From: an uncultured Bacilli bacterium
Lineage (GTDB): Bacteria; Bacillota_I; Bacilli_A; RF39; UBA660
Length of the DNA: 20,713 bases
Direction: 5' to 3'
Assembly: GCA_947628075.1 (NCBI GenBank)
Contig: CANQYF010000012.1
Span: 1 to 20,713 of the forward strand
In this document: piece by piece, positions 1-7,972 of the stretch
Numbering within the stretch: position 1 is the first letter of the stretch
Layout of the letters: each line of letters begins with the position of its first letter
The notes under the pieces: generated by a model
What the model was told of the DNA's origin: nothing
Database searches by the model: none
The model's input: only the letters and a program-made list of their open reading frames with translations
Translations under genes and position numbers: made by a program

Positions 1-486
1 GTGGGGCAAGATCCTTATCATGGCGAAGGAGAAGCTCATGGCCTTTCTTTTAGTGTTCAAAAAGGTATTAAAATTCCCCCTTCACTCCAAAATATTTATA
101 AAGAATTAGAAAATGACTTAGGGATAAAGCCGGCCGATACTGGTGATTTAACAAAATGGGCACAAGAAGGAGTTTTACTTCTTAATGCTGTTTTAACCGT
201 TGAAAAAGATCATCCGGCATCTCATCGAAATATTGGCTGGGAACTACTTACTGATTATATAATTAAAGCTCTTAATCAAAAAAAAGAACCAGTTGTGTTC
301 ATTTTATGGGGAAATTTTGCTAAAGAAAAGAAAAAATTTATTACAAGTCCGAGTCATCTAGTGATTATGAGTTCACATCCTTCACCGTTTTCGGCAAGTA
401 ACGGATTCTTTGGTTCCAAACCTTTTTCAAGAACAAATGAATTTTTAATTAAAAATAAAATAAAACCGATTGATTGGAAGATTTAA
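1..486 (+). CDS. ung: uracil-DNA glycosylase, family 1 (5' end outside window)
   Basis: Removes uracil from DNA by cleaving the N-glycosidic bond, the first step of base excision repair in the cytoplasm. The catalytic water-activating motif GQDPYHG is at visible residues 2-8 with its Asp at 4. The LLLN block is at residues 59-62, and the DNA-intercalation motif HPSPFSA is at 126-132 with the catalytic His at 126. About 161 residues are present against a usual 220-230, so roughly the first 60 are upstream of the window. The GTG at base 1 is therefore most likely an internal Val codon (family members have a hydrophobic stretch just before GQDPYH), not the start. Its stop codon overlaps the end of the convergent neighbour inside a shared terminator. 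Confidence 0.96.
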   Translation: MGQDPYHGEGEAHGLSFSVQKGIKIPPSLQNIYKELENDLGIKPADTGDLTKWAQEGVLLLNAVLTVEKDHPASHRNIGWELLTDYIIKALNQKKEPVVFILWGNFAKEKKKFITSPSHLVIMSSHPSPFSASNGFFGSKPFSRTNEFLIKNKIKPIDWKI

Positions 487-512
487 AATAAATCTTTATC
501 ATCGGTTTTTTT
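462..512. terminator. bidirectional terminator between convergent genes
   Basis: Nested hairpin: outer arms AAAACCGAT (462-470) and ATCGGTTTT (501-509), inner arms AAGATTTA (478-485) and TAAATCTT (489-496). T-rich tracts lie on both sides in the respective reading directions. It serves the end of ung on the plus strand and the end of the LemA-like gene on the minus strand, and it overlaps the last codons of both. Confidence 0.75.
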
Positions 513-1016
513 ATTAGTGTTATAAAATCCTCTTATTTTAAAATTAGCAATTTTACTTACCATATTATATGGTATGTTTTTTAATAATTTATTAGATTCA
601 ATTGCGTTTTGATTAAAAACATTTTTGGCTGCCATTAAAACTTCATCAATTTCTCTTAATCTTTTAAAATTTTTACTAAAATCAGTATCTTTTGCTAATT
701 TATCATAGTCATTAGCTAAGTCATTAATTAAATTACTTGCTTCTTCTAATTTCATATCTTTTTCGTTATTAGTAATAATCATATCTTTAATAGAAATAAA
801 ATCTTTTAAATAATCTTTTTTACCAGTTACTTTTTTAATTGAATTATTTAAAGTAATAATGATTTCTAATTTTGCTTGCAAATTTTCATCAATTATTTTT
901 TCAGCTTTATCCATCTTTTCTTTATAGCCTTTCAAGTTATTAACACAGGCAAAATAAATAAATACTAATACCGCTATTAAAGCAAATAAAACTACTAATA
1001 ATATATAAAAGTTCAT
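483..1016 (-). CDS. LemA-like single-pass membrane protein
   Basis: A 177-residue protein with one N-terminal membrane segment (about residues 3-24) and a long helical, Lys/Glu-rich remainder. The C-terminal part, around residues 133-165, has the spacing seen in the LemA family: a basic/YN-like segment (VFNQNAIESN), then NIPYNMVSKI and a short 'F-K-x-R-G-F-Y' end. LemA proteins are small anchored helical-bundle proteins of poorly defined role, often beside membrane proteases. Here the gene lies 9 bases after the flippase gene on the same strand and is probably co-transcribed with it. The N-terminal LemA core is weakly conserved, so the family call is moderate; otherwise it is a membrane-anchored coiled-coil protein of unknown role. 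Confidence 0.6.
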   Translation of the reverse strand: MNFYILLVVLFALIAVLVFIYFACVNNLKGYKEKMDKAEKIIDENLQAKLEIIITLNNSIKKVTGKKDYLKDFISIKDMIITNNEKDMKLEEASNLINDLANDYDKLAKDTDFSKNFKRLREIDEVLMAAKNVFNQNAIESNKLLKNIPYNMVSKIANFKIRGFYNTNKKTDDKDLF

Positions 1017-1025
1017 TATAATCCC

Positions 1026-2618
1026 TTACTTTCTCTTATTTTTTCCAATAATTTCTTTAACTTCTTTTTTATTTAATAAGTAATAAATAATCAGTAATAT
1101 AAGACCTATTAAACCAATTAATAAAATTAATATAATTCTATTTTCTACATTACTTATTATATCACATGATATTAAAGATAAAAATATCATAATTAAATAT
1201 ACCCCAATAAGTTTAGGTAATTTTACGAGAGTATCATGAAAATTTAAATTGAAACTTTTCTTTAAAGATGTAAGTGCAATTATTAATGATACTAAATAAC
1301 CTATTAAAGTAGCAGCAATTGCACCATAATATGGATAAAGATGTAATTTATCAAAAAGAAGCATTAAGGGAGCATCTAAGCATAGATTAATGATAATACC
1401 TGCTAAAACAGCAATATAAATTAATTTAGTTTTACTTAAACCTTGAAGTCCATTACAAACCATTATATATAATGCATCAAAAGAGGCCACTATAATTGAA
1501 AATCTCATAATATTTGTGCCAAGTTCATTAACCCCAAAGAAAATTGTCCAAATTTGTTTAGCAAATATACTCATAAATATTGCAATTGGTAAGGCAACGT
1601 ATAAAAATATTTGCAAGATTTTATTAAATTTATCATTAATATCTTTTTGATCATTTTGAGCATTACTTCTAGAAATACTAGGTATCAAACTTAAAGCAAC
1701 TCCAGTGGCAATACTAGTAATTATGGTATTCATTTTACTGCCATAGGTTGTAAAAATACTACTTATAGTAGTAACAGTTACAGGACTAAATTTTAAATAA
1801 TTTAATACCCTTGTTAATATAGCTAAGTCAGTAAACGAATAAATGGAATTAGCAATGTTAATAACAATAAATGGTATAGCATAAGTAATAATTTTTTGAA
1901 CTATGCTCTTTTTTTCTTTTTTATTTAAAGAATCAACATTTACTTTATTTTCTTCTCGTAATTTAAATATTTTTTTCCCTAAATATAAATAACCTATTAT
2001 AGCTCCAATAGTAGCTCCAAAAACCGCAATTCCTATGGTGCTTTTTAAACTAAATTTTAAAACTTTATAAAAAACAAAACTACCAGCAATGATAACAATA
2101 ACTCTAACTATTTGTTCTATAACTTGACTAAATGAAGCCGGAGTCATATAACCATGTCCTTGTAAATAACCACGACTAATTGATAAAAGGGGAACTATTA
2201 AAATAGCAAATGATACACATCTTATAACAAAAGATATTTCAGATATAGTATTTACAACTGCATTATTTGATCCAACTAACATTTTGGCAATTGTAGGAGC
2301 AAATAAGAAACATATTAAAAATGAAATAAAAGAAAAAATTAATATTATTTTTTTTGCTTCTTTAAACATATATTCTTTTTCTTTAGGTTTATTTAATGAA
2401 TTATATTCACTAGTAAGTTTGCTTATAGCTAAAGGGACCCCAGCGGTTGATATTGTTAAAAATAAATTATAAATATTATAAGCATAACCATATAATGCTC
2501 CCCCTTCATAACCAACAATGGCTTTAAAAGGAATTGCATAAATGATGCCTAAAAATTTTGATATAAATATTGCTAAGGTAGCTATTAAAGCACCTTCCAT
2601 AAAATCATTTTTTCTCAT
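1026..2618 (-). CDS. murJ: MurJ/YtgP/SpoVB-type lipid II or polysaccharide flippase
   Basis: A 530-residue integral membrane protein with about 14 hydrophobic segments over its whole length. This fits the MOP/MATE-superfamily polysaccharide exporters, whose Bacilli members YtgP (MurJ) and SpoVB have 520-545 residues. The N-terminal block (basic MRK start, then a GALI...ISKFLGIIYAIPF stretch and a TAGVPLAISKL segment) is closer to YtgP than to SpoVB as I recall them. MurJ-type proteins move lipid-linked peptidoglycan precursors across the membrane. It starts at ATG 2618 behind an AGGAG site and is first in a two-gene minus-strand unit with the LemA-like gene. Whether it serves vegetative wall or spore cortex synthesis cannot be told from sequence. 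Confidence 0.85.
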   Translation of the reverse strand: MRKNDFMEGALIATLAIFISKFLGIIYAIPFKAIVGYEGGALYGYAYNIYNLFLTISTAGVPLAISKLTSEYNSLNKPKEKEYMFKEAKKIILIFSFISFLICFLFAPTIAKMLVGSNNAVVNTISEISFVIRCVSFAILIVPLLSISRGYLQGHGYMTPASFSQVIEQIVRVIVIIAGSFVFYKVLKFSLKSTIGIAVFGATIGAIIGYLYLGKKIFKLREENKVNVDSLNKKEKKSIVQKIITYAIPFIVINIANSIYSFTDLAILTRVLNYLKFSPVTVTTISSIFTTYGSKMNTIITSIATGVALSLIPSISRSNAQNDQKDINDKFNKILQIFLYVALPIAIFMSIFAKQIWTIFFGVNELGTNIMRFSIIVASFDALYIMVCNGLQGLSKTKLIYIAVLAGIIINLCLDAPLMLLFDKLHLYPYYGAIAATLIGYLVSLIIALTSLKKSFNLNFHDTLVKLPKLIGVYLIMIFLSLISCDIISNVENRIILILLIGLIGLILLIIYYLLNKKEVKEIIGKNKRK

Positions 2619-2636
2619 AATAAACTCCTATATATA

Positions 2637-2665
2637 ATTATATATTGCTCGCTTTCAGTGAGCAA
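2637..2665 (-). promoter_or_regulatory. promoter with an inverted-repeat operator, flippase operon
   Basis: On the minus strand, TTGCTC (2665-2660) is followed by a 17-base spacer and TATAAT (2642-2637). The -35 is one arm of an inverted repeat, TTGCTCAC / GCGAGCAA (2645-2665, one G-T pair, 5-base centre), that fills most of the spacer. This placement suits a repressor operator. The start point would lie only about 12 bases before the flippase ATG, nearly on the AGGAG, which lowers confidence in this promoter. Confidence 0.45.
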
Positions 2666-2703
2666 GTTTTAATTAATCATTTAGTGTCAAAATTTAAGTT
2701 AAT

Positions 2704-2730
2704 AAAGAAAAAAACGGTTATCCCGTTTTT
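2704..2730 (-). terminator. terminator after gerQ
   Basis: On the minus strand, the 8-bp stem AAAAACGG / CCGTTTTT (2710-2717 with 2723-2730) has a 5-base loop and is followed by a T-rich run ending near 2704. It starts on the last bases of the gerQ stop codon. Confidence 0.75.
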
Positions 2731-3097
2731 AAAAGTTTTTTTCTGAATAAGCATGTGAATAATTAATACGTTCCATAAATTCTACATAATCTAGGTAAAT
2801 CATTCTAATTAAATACCAATTTCCATTACTGGGATCACTTAATATTAAATGATCTCTACCAGCTTCTTCAATTATTCCAGAATAAATTTTGTTTTGCCAT
2901 TCACTACTATCTGGATAGGAAACATAAGCATTAACGCGTTTTCCTTTATTAAGTCTTAAAATATTTTCAATGTAACTTTGTTCCATTGGCATGAGACTAG
3001 AGGAAGAAATATTACCTGGTGGGGTTGTAGGTATTACCTCAGTAGGTATGGAATTGCTAGGAAATGTTGGATTTTGATAATAATTGCCATTCATCAT
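2729..3097 (-). CDS. gerQ: GerQ-type spore coat protein
   Basis: GerQ is a spore coat protein needed in Bacillus subtilis for normal germination, where it localises the cortex hydrolase CwlJ. It is cross-linked into the coat by transglutaminase Tgl. The 122-residue protein has a Pro/Ser-rich low-complexity N-terminus (1-36) and a GerQ core at 37-113. The core holds MEQSYIENILRLNKGKR, GIIEEAGRDHLILSDP and a YLIRMIYLDYV strand, all very close to the family. The N-terminus has no Lys before residue 51, whereas B. subtilis GerQ is cross-linked through Lys residues at its extreme N-terminus. The first of two adjacent ATGs is placed well behind an AGAGGTG site. It is monocistronic, with its own terminator. 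Confidence 0.92.
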   Translation of the reverse strand: MMNGNYYQNPTFPSNSIPTEVIPTTPPGNISSSSLMPMEQSYIENILRLNKGKRVNAYVSYPDSSEWQNKIYSGIIEEAGRDHLILSDPSNGNWYLIRMIYLDYVEFMERINYSHAYSEKNF

Positions 3098-3099
3098 TA

Positions 3100-3134
3100 A
3101 TCACCTCTTTAAAATAATATGTGTTAAATAAATT
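3100..3134 (-). promoter_or_regulatory. possible sporulation-type (SigE/SigK-like) promoter of gerQ
   Basis: On the minus strand upstream of gerQ, an ATA triplet lies 14 bases before CATATTAT. This resembles the SigE pattern (ATA then CATACANT) and partly the SigK -10. gerQ is mother-cell expressed in Bacillus. The match is short and AT-rich, so it could be chance. Confidence 0.25.
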
Positions 3135-3137
3135 TTA

Positions 3138-3166
3138 TTGCAACTAAAAAAAGAATTTTGTATAAT
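3138..3166 (+). promoter_or_regulatory. sigma-A promoter of the yitT-family gene
   Basis: TTGCAA (3138-3143), a 17-base spacer and TATAAT (3161-3166), ending 18 bases before the ATG at 3185. It is divergent from gerQ. Confidence 0.65.
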
Positions 3167-3184
3167 TAATATAAGGTAGATAGA

Positions 3185-4078
3185 ATGAAAAAGGAAAAAG
3201 AATTAAATAAGAAAAATACTATGGAAGTGATAATAGCAGGTTTAGCCTTTGTATTTGGTACTTTTTGTTTAGCATTATGCTATAACCTTTTTTTCGTTCC
3301 TAATAACTTAGTAGTTGGAGGTACATCTGGTTTAGGTTTAATTGTAGAAAAATTAACTGGTTTTTCTTCGCAAGCTTTTATTTATATTTCATCAATTGTT
3401 TTACTTATATTGAGTTTTATTTTTTTAGGTAAAGAAGAAACAGGAAGAACGGTAATTGGCTCTTTATTATACCCATTATTTATTACTTTTACTTATCCTT
3501 TAGCCAATTTTTTACTTGAATATTTATCTTTCCAAGAAATGCTTGTAACAGTTATTTTAGCCGGTTTGTTATATGGATTTAGTAATGGTTTAGTATATAA
3601 ATTTGGTTATTCAACTGGTGGTAGTGATGTTATAGTAAGACTTGCTAGAAAGTATTTACATTTTAGTGAAGGTAAAGGTGTTTTAGGATTTAATGTCATT
3701 GTTATATTATTAGGAGGATTTGTATTTGGACTTGATAATGCAGTTTATGCCACGATTATTTCCGTAATAGCCTCATTTCTAGTAGATAAAATTATTATAG
3801 GTATTTCTGATAGTAAAAAATTTATGATTTATACAAGAAAATCACATGATATCAAAAATCTTATTGAAGATGAATTTCAAACTGGTTATACCATTTTTCC
3901 TACGGTAGGAGGATATTCCCATATTAAAGGGGCCATGATAATGTGTGTTATTAGTAATCGTGATGTTAATCTTTTTAAAGATAAGATTTTAGAAATAGAT
4001 GAACATGCTTTCTTTGTAATAAGTGATTGCTATGAAGTACAAGGTGGCGTTAAAAGAAGTAATATTCCTTTTATCTAA
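3185..4078 (+). CDS. YitT-family membrane protein (YitT_membrane + DUF2179)
   Basis: A 297-residue protein with an N-terminal hydrophobic domain (about residues 13-205, five to six membrane segments). It carries the family's Gly-rich loops, PNNLVVGGTSGLGLI and GYSTGGSDVIVRLARKYL. The cytoplasmic C-terminal domain (about 212-292) is of DUF2179 type: KKFMIYT at its start, a GYTIFPTVGGYS loop and FFVISDCYEVQGG at the end. Length is typical. The role of the family is not established; a transport function is often guessed. The ATG at 3185 has AGGTAG upstream. It is monocistronic between its own promoter and a hairpin terminator. Confidence 0.9.
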   Translation: MKKEKELNKKNTMEVIIAGLAFVFGTFCLALCYNLFFVPNNLVVGGTSGLGLIVEKLTGFSSQAFIYISSIVLLILSFIFLGKEETGRTVIGSLLYPLFITFTYPLANFLLEYLSFQEMLVTVILAGLLYGFSNGLVYKFGYSTGGSDVIVRLARKYLHFSEGKGVLGFNVIVILLGGFVFGLDNAVYATIISVIASFLVDKIIIGISDSKKFMIYTRKSHDIKNLIEDEFQTGYTIFPTVGGYSHIKGAMIMCVISNRDVNLFKDKILEIDEHAFFVISDCYEVQGGVKRSNIPFI

Positions 4079-4108
4079 AAATGTCAACAAAGAGATTTAT
4101 CCTTATTT

Positions 4109-4134
4109 TTCCATTTATATAATGGAATTTTTTT
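4109..4134 (+). terminator. terminator after the yitT-family gene
   Basis: Stem TTCCATT / AATGGAA (4109-4115 with 4121-4127), 5-base loop, then seven T. A TATAAT at 4137-4142 immediately follows and may be the -10 of the ftsE operon, but no good -35 is seen. Confidence 0.75.
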
Positions 4135-4159
4135 GATATAATTGTATTGGAGTATAGAT

Positions 4160-4861
4160 ATGAAGTTTATTGAATTAAAAAATGTTACTAAAACTTATTC
4201 CACGGGAGTGACAGCTTTAGCGGATTTATCAGTTGAAATCGAAAAAGGCGAATTTGTCTTTGTTATTGGACATACCGCAAGTGGTAAATCAACTTTTATT
4301 AAAATGCTCTATCGCGAAGAAAAGCCAACTAAAGGTAGTGTAATTGTTGGTGGAGTTAACGTGGCTAAATTACGTAATGGACGTGTTTATAAATTAAGGA
4401 GAAAAATTGGAGTAGTCTTTCAAGACTTTAAATTATTACCTAAACTTACTGTATATGAAAATGTTGCTTTTGCTTTAGAGTCATTAGGGATGAAAGCTAG
4501 CGAGATTAGGCCAAAAGTTTTGAAAGCAATTGAAATAGTTGGTTTAAAAGAAAAAGTTAGAAGTTTTCCTCATCAATTATCCGGAGGCGAACAACAAAGA
4601 GTTTGTATAGCAAGAGCGATTGTTAATGAACCTAAACTTTTAATTTGTGATGAGCCAACAGGAAATTTAGACCCAGAAACAAGTAAAGAAATTATGAAGG
4701 TGATTGAAAATATTAATAAAGAATTTAAGACAACAGTTATAATGGCTACCCATGATAAAGATATCGTTAATAGAATGAAAAAAAGAGTTTTATTAATAGA
4801 ACATGGAGTATTAACTGGGGACTACTTGAAAGGAAGTTATAAATCTCATGAAGGCGCTTAG
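4160..4861 (+). CDS. ftsE: cell division ATP-binding protein FtsE
   Basis: ATPase of the FtsEX complex, which drives a periplasmic or extracellular murein hydrolase at the division site. The 233-residue ABC domain has Walker A GHTASGKST (37-45), a Q-loop at Gln88 (VVFQDFKLLP), signature LSGGEQQ (140-146), Walker B LLICDEP (160-166) and switch His198. The family more often has S-G-A-G in the P-loop, so T-A-S-G is a mild variant. The frame stays open 18 bases upstream to a TTG, but the ATG at 4160 is preferred because GGAG sits 7 bases before it and the protein then begins MKFIEL as usual. It overlaps ftsX by 14 bases. Confidence 0.96.
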   Translation: MKFIELKNVTKTYSTGVTALADLSVEIEKGEFVFVIGHTASGKSTFIKMLYREEKPTKGSVIVGGVNVAKLRNGRVYKLRRKIGVVFQDFKLLPKLTVYENVAFALESLGMKASEIRPKVLKAIEIVGLKEKVRSFPHQLSGGEQQRVCIARAIVNEPKLLICDEPTGNLDPETSKEIMKVIENINKEFKTTVIMATHDKDIVNRMKKRVLLIEHGVLTGDYLKGSYKSHEGA

Positions 4862-5741
4862 AATAATTGGAAGAAGTATTAGAGATGCCTTTAAAAGTGT
4901 CTTTAGAAATTTTAGTTTAAGTATAGCATCTATTTTGTGTGCAACGATAACTCTTTTAGTAGTAGCAATAGTCTTTGTAGTGGCTGCTAATGTTAATAAC
5001 GCTACTGAATCTTTAGAACAAGAATTAAGTATTATAGTTTATGTTGAAAAAAAAGCATCTAGTAGTGATATTGAATATTTAGAAGGAGCCATCAAAAATG
5101 TTGAAGGTGTTAATGAAGTTGTATTTATAAGTAATGAAGAAAGAGTTAAAGATTTAGGAGAAAGTAATGCTTCTTTAGGCTCTTTAATAGAATCATATGA
5201 AACCAATCCCCTTTTGAATTCTTTTACTGTCTATGTAACTGATTCTGAAAAATTAGATGTAGTAACAAATGAGATTAGAAATATGGATTTTGTTGATAGT
5301 GCTAATTATGGTGATGAGGCAGTAGATACTATATTATCTGTGTTTGATGTAGTTAAAACAGGAACTTTAGTAGTAGTAGTTGCCCTTATTTTTGTTACTG
5401 CCTTTTTAATCACAAATACAATTAAATTAACTATTTATTCAAGAAGAAACGAAATTGAAATAATGCGTTTAGTGGGAGCTTCTAATACTGCCATAAAAAT
5501 GCCATTTGTTTTTGAAGGATTTACAATTGGCCTTCTTGGTTCTTTAATTCCAATTATTACGGTTATCTATGGTTATATTATTGTTTATGCTAAATTAAAT
5601 GGTAAAATAATAACAGATATTATCTCTTTAATAAATCCATATAATTTTATCTTTTATATAGCTTTAATTATAGCAGGACTAGGAGCCATAATTGGTATGT
5701 TTGGTAGTCTCTTAGCTGTTAGAAAGTATTTAAAAATATGA
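4848..5741 (+). CDS. ftsX: cell division protein FtsX
   Basis: Membrane subunit of FtsEX. The 297 residues have the family layout: a basic cytoplasmic N-terminus, a first membrane segment (about 22-46), and an extracytoplasmic domain (about 50-160, with the typical VYVEKKASSSDIEYLEG start). Three further membrane segments follow near 170-192, 220-248 and 265-292, and the intracellular loop carries the conserved RRNEIEIMRLVGAS. The large outer loop is the contact site for the coiled-coil hydrolase in studied FtsEX systems. It overlaps ftsE by 14 bases and the M23 gene by 4 (ATGA), so the three are translationally coupled. Confidence 0.95.
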   Translation: MKALRIIGRSIRDAFKSVFRNFSLSIASILCATITLLVVAIVFVVAANVNNATESLEQELSIIVYVEKKASSSDIEYLEGAIKNVEGVNEVVFISNEERVKDLGESNASLGSLIESYETNPLLNSFTVYVTDSEKLDVVTNEIRNMDFVDSANYGDEAVDTILSVFDVVKTGTLVVVVALIFVTAFLITNTIKLTIYSRRNEIEIMRLVGASNTAIKMPFVFEGFTIGLLGSLIPIITVIYGYIIVYAKLNGKIITDIISLINPYNFIFYIALIIAGLGAIIGMFGSLLAVRKYLKI

Positions 5742-6964
5742 AAAAAGTATTAGATGGAATATTTAAAATTATTTTAATTTTAGTTGTATCATTTGGCTAT
5801 CTAATTCCTCCCCTTAAAGTAAAAGCCGCTAGTGATTTAGATCGAACTTTAGCAGATGTTAAGGCCGAATTAAAAACAATGCAAAATAAATTAGCAGCTA
5901 ATCAAAATAGTCAAAAGAAAACTCAAGCTGAAATAGACCGAGCTGAAGCTAATATGGGTCAAACTAAGCATGAGATAGAAGAAGCAGAAAAAGAAATTGT
6001 TTTATTAAAAGATGAAATGAATAAAACAAATGAAGAAATTGAAAAATTAAAAGCGGAAAATGAACAATTATTAATTCTATATCAAAAATTAGAAAATGAA
6101 AATGTTTATTTTTCTTATATAACTGGGGCAAGCACGATTACCGAAATGATAATGCGAATGGATGCCATCAATCAAATTACCGATTATAACGAACAACAAT
6201 TAGATGAAATGGAAATGTTAATTAGAAATAATGATAAATTAAGTAAAGAATTGGAAAAATATCAAGTTAATTTAGATAAAAAAATTGTTGAATATGAAAA
6301 AATGATTGATGATTTAGGCGATGATTTATCAAGCTTAATTGAAGGCGTTCCTGACTTAGAAGAACAAATAGCAACTTTAAAAACATCTATTAAAACTTAT
6401 GAAAATATGGGATGTAAAGATAATGATAAATTATCTGTATGTGTTAATGTCAAAAATAATACAGGTTGGTTAAGACCAGTTACTAAAGGTAAAATAACAA
6501 GTGCATTTGGCATGCGTTTCCATCCAACCAAAAAAGTATATCAAATGCATAATGGTATCGATATTGGCGTATCCGAAGGAACAAAGGTTTATGCAACTGC
6601 TAATGGGGTAGTTGGGGCAGTTGTAACAAGTGGTAGTGGACTTTCTTGTGGTGGTCAAAAAATCTATTTAAATGTAACAGTTAATGGTAAAGCTTATACG
6701 GTTATATATATGCATTTATTACAAGTAAATGTTAAAGTAGGACAAGAAGTAACAACAGATACAGTTATTGCGTTATCTGGAGGTGGTAAATCAACAATGT
6801 CATATGATAAATGTACAACTGGTGCCCATCTTCACTATGGAGTTGCCGAGAATGTTCATTATAATGGTACAGCTAGTTCAGCTTCAAAAATGAATAAAAA
6901 TTATATAAATCCACCAGGATTCCCATCTAACGCTGCTAAAGGAGCAGTATTCTATACAAGATAG
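5738..6964 (+). CDS. coiled-coil M23 peptidoglycan peptidase, probable FtsEX effector
   Basis: A 408-residue exported protein: signal peptide (1-30, cleavage near VKA-AS), long coiled coil (about 33-222), and a C-terminal LytM/M23 domain (about 244-395). The zinc and catalytic residues are intact: HNGID (His271, Asp275) and HLH (His364, His366), plus YMHL (His326). The layout matches EnvC-type and CwlO/PcsB-type proteins whose coiled coil docks on FtsX. EnvC has lost activity and PcsB uses a CHAP domain, so this protein is probably itself the hydrolase. Four cysteines (226, 235, 304, 359) lie in the exported part. It overlaps ftsX by 4 bases and is followed by a strong terminator. Confidence 0.92.
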   Translation: MKKVLDGIFKIILILVVSFGYLIPPLKVKAASDLDRTLADVKAELKTMQNKLAANQNSQKKTQAEIDRAEANMGQTKHEIEEAEKEIVLLKDEMNKTNEEIEKLKAENEQLLILYQKLENENVYFSYITGASTITEMIMRMDAINQITDYNEQQLDEMEMLIRNNDKLSKELEKYQVNLDKKIVEYEKMIDDLGDDLSSLIEGVPDLEEQIATLKTSIKTYENMGCKDNDKLSVCVNVKNNTGWLRPVTKGKITSAFGMRFHPTKKVYQMHNGIDIGVSEGTKVYATANGVVGAVVTSGSGLSCGGQKIYLNVTVNGKAYTVIYMHLLQVNVKVGQEVTTDTVIALSGGGKSTMSYDKCTTGAHLHYGVAENVHYNGTASSASKMNKNYINPPGFPSNAAKGAVFYTR

Positions 6965-6993
6965 CATTAAACATTGTAAGTTTAATGCTTTTT
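6963..6993 (+). terminator. terminator of the ftsEX operon
   Basis: Perfect 10-bp stem AGCATTAAAC / GTTTAATGCT (6963-6972 with 6980-6989), 7-base loop, then five T. It begins inside the stop codon of the M23 gene. Confidence 0.9.
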
Positions 6994-7014
6994 ATATACT
7001 AATTTAGATTTTTT

Positions 7015-7024
7015 ATGGTAAAAT
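7015..7024 (+). promoter_or_regulatory. extended -10 promoter of the whiA operon
   Basis: TATGGTAAAAT supplies a TGN extension directly before TAAAAT (7019-7024), 38 bases before the whiA ATG. No convincing -35 is visible. Confidence 0.45.
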
Positions 7025-7061
7025 ATTTAAAGAAATTTTATTAAATGTGAGAAGGTGAAGA

Positions 7062-7964
7062 ATGACTTTTACAACTAGATTAAAAGAAGAAATGAGTAAA
7101 ACTGATGATAATGAAATGGAATCTAGATGTGTAATTGAAGGCTTTTTAAGATATAACTCCATAATAAATGATGATATTACAATTACTTTAGAAAATGCCG
7201 CTGTTACTAGATTTATTTATAAATTATTAAAAGAATTCTTTGGCACTCAACCTAAAATAACTGTCCGCATTCAAAAAAGATTTCGAGTAAAACAAATATA
7301 TATATTAGAGATTACAGATAAAGTAGAATATTTAAAAAATACTCTTAATTTAAAAAAAGAACCTATTCTAGATAGTGATGAAGAAAAAATTGCTTTTTTA
7401 AAAGGAGCTTTTTTAGGAGTAGGAAATGTCTCTAACCCTAAAACCAGTGGTTATCATTTAGAATATATTTTAGATTATAAAAAAGATGCTCTTTATATAG
7501 AAAAACTACTAAATTATTTTAATTTAAATGCTAAAGTAATTAAACGTGGTTATAAATATATTACTTATATTAAAATGAGTGAAAGTATTAGTGATTTAAT
7601 TAAAATGTTTAAAGCAATTAATACTTTATTTGAATTTGAAGATACTAGAATATATAGAGATCATAAAAATATGGTTAATAGGCTTAATAATTGCGAATTA
7701 GCTAACCAAGAAAAAACAATAAAAAGTGGATTACAACAACTAGAAGATATCGAGTATTTAGAAGAACATGATTTAATCCCTTTAATGGATGATAAATTAA
7801 AAATTGTTATTGAATATCGTAAAAAATATCCTGATGTTTCTTATTTAGAACTTTCTCAAATAATTAGTATGGAAACAGATTATAAAGTTGGTAAATCGGG
7901 TATTAATCATCATTTTATCCATTTAAGAAAAATAAAGGAAAATAATTTAAAAAATAAAAAGTAG
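7062..7964 (+). CDS. whiA: DNA-binding protein WhiA
   Basis: Chromosome- and division-linked DNA-binding protein conserved in Gram-positive bacteria: a sporulation regulator in Streptomyces and a division/segregation factor in Bacillus. The 300 residues show the N-terminal domain (1-90, TTRLKEEMSK start, C-type ESRCVIEGFLR helix) and the LAGLIDADG-like domain. The latter includes AFLKGAFLGVGNVSNPKTSGYHLEYIL (about 115-141, described by its ends). The C-terminal helix-turn-helix (about 225-295) includes YLELSQIISMETDYKVGKSG and NHHFIHLRKI. The ATG has AGAAGGTG about 7 bases upstream. It is followed after 8 bases by the degenerate ATPase genes and truA, so it likely heads that unit. Confidence 0.95.
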   Translation: MTFTTRLKEEMSKTDDNEMESRCVIEGFLRYNSIINDDITITLENAAVTRFIYKLLKEFFGTQPKITVRIQKRFRVKQIYILEITDKVEYLKNTLNLKKEPILDSDEEKIAFLKGAFLGVGNVSNPKTSGYHLEYILDYKKDALYIEKLLNYFNLNAKVIKRGYKYITYIKMSESISDLIKMFKAINTLFEFEDTRIYRDHKNMVNRLNNCELANQEKTIKSGLQQLEDIEYLEEHDLIPLMDDKLKIVIEYRKKYPDVSYLELSQIISMETDYKVGKSGINHHFIHLRKIKENNLKNKK

Positions 7965-7972
7965 GTATAAAT

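Noticed and set aside
2284..2472. Plus-strand open frame opposite the flippase gene
   Set aside because: It lies wholly within a well-supported membrane protein gene on the other strand, with no ribosome binding site or protein-family features.
6470..6658. Minus-strand open frame opposite the M23 domain
   Set aside because: It is a shadow of the peptidase coding sequence, with Cys/Thr-rich unstructured content.
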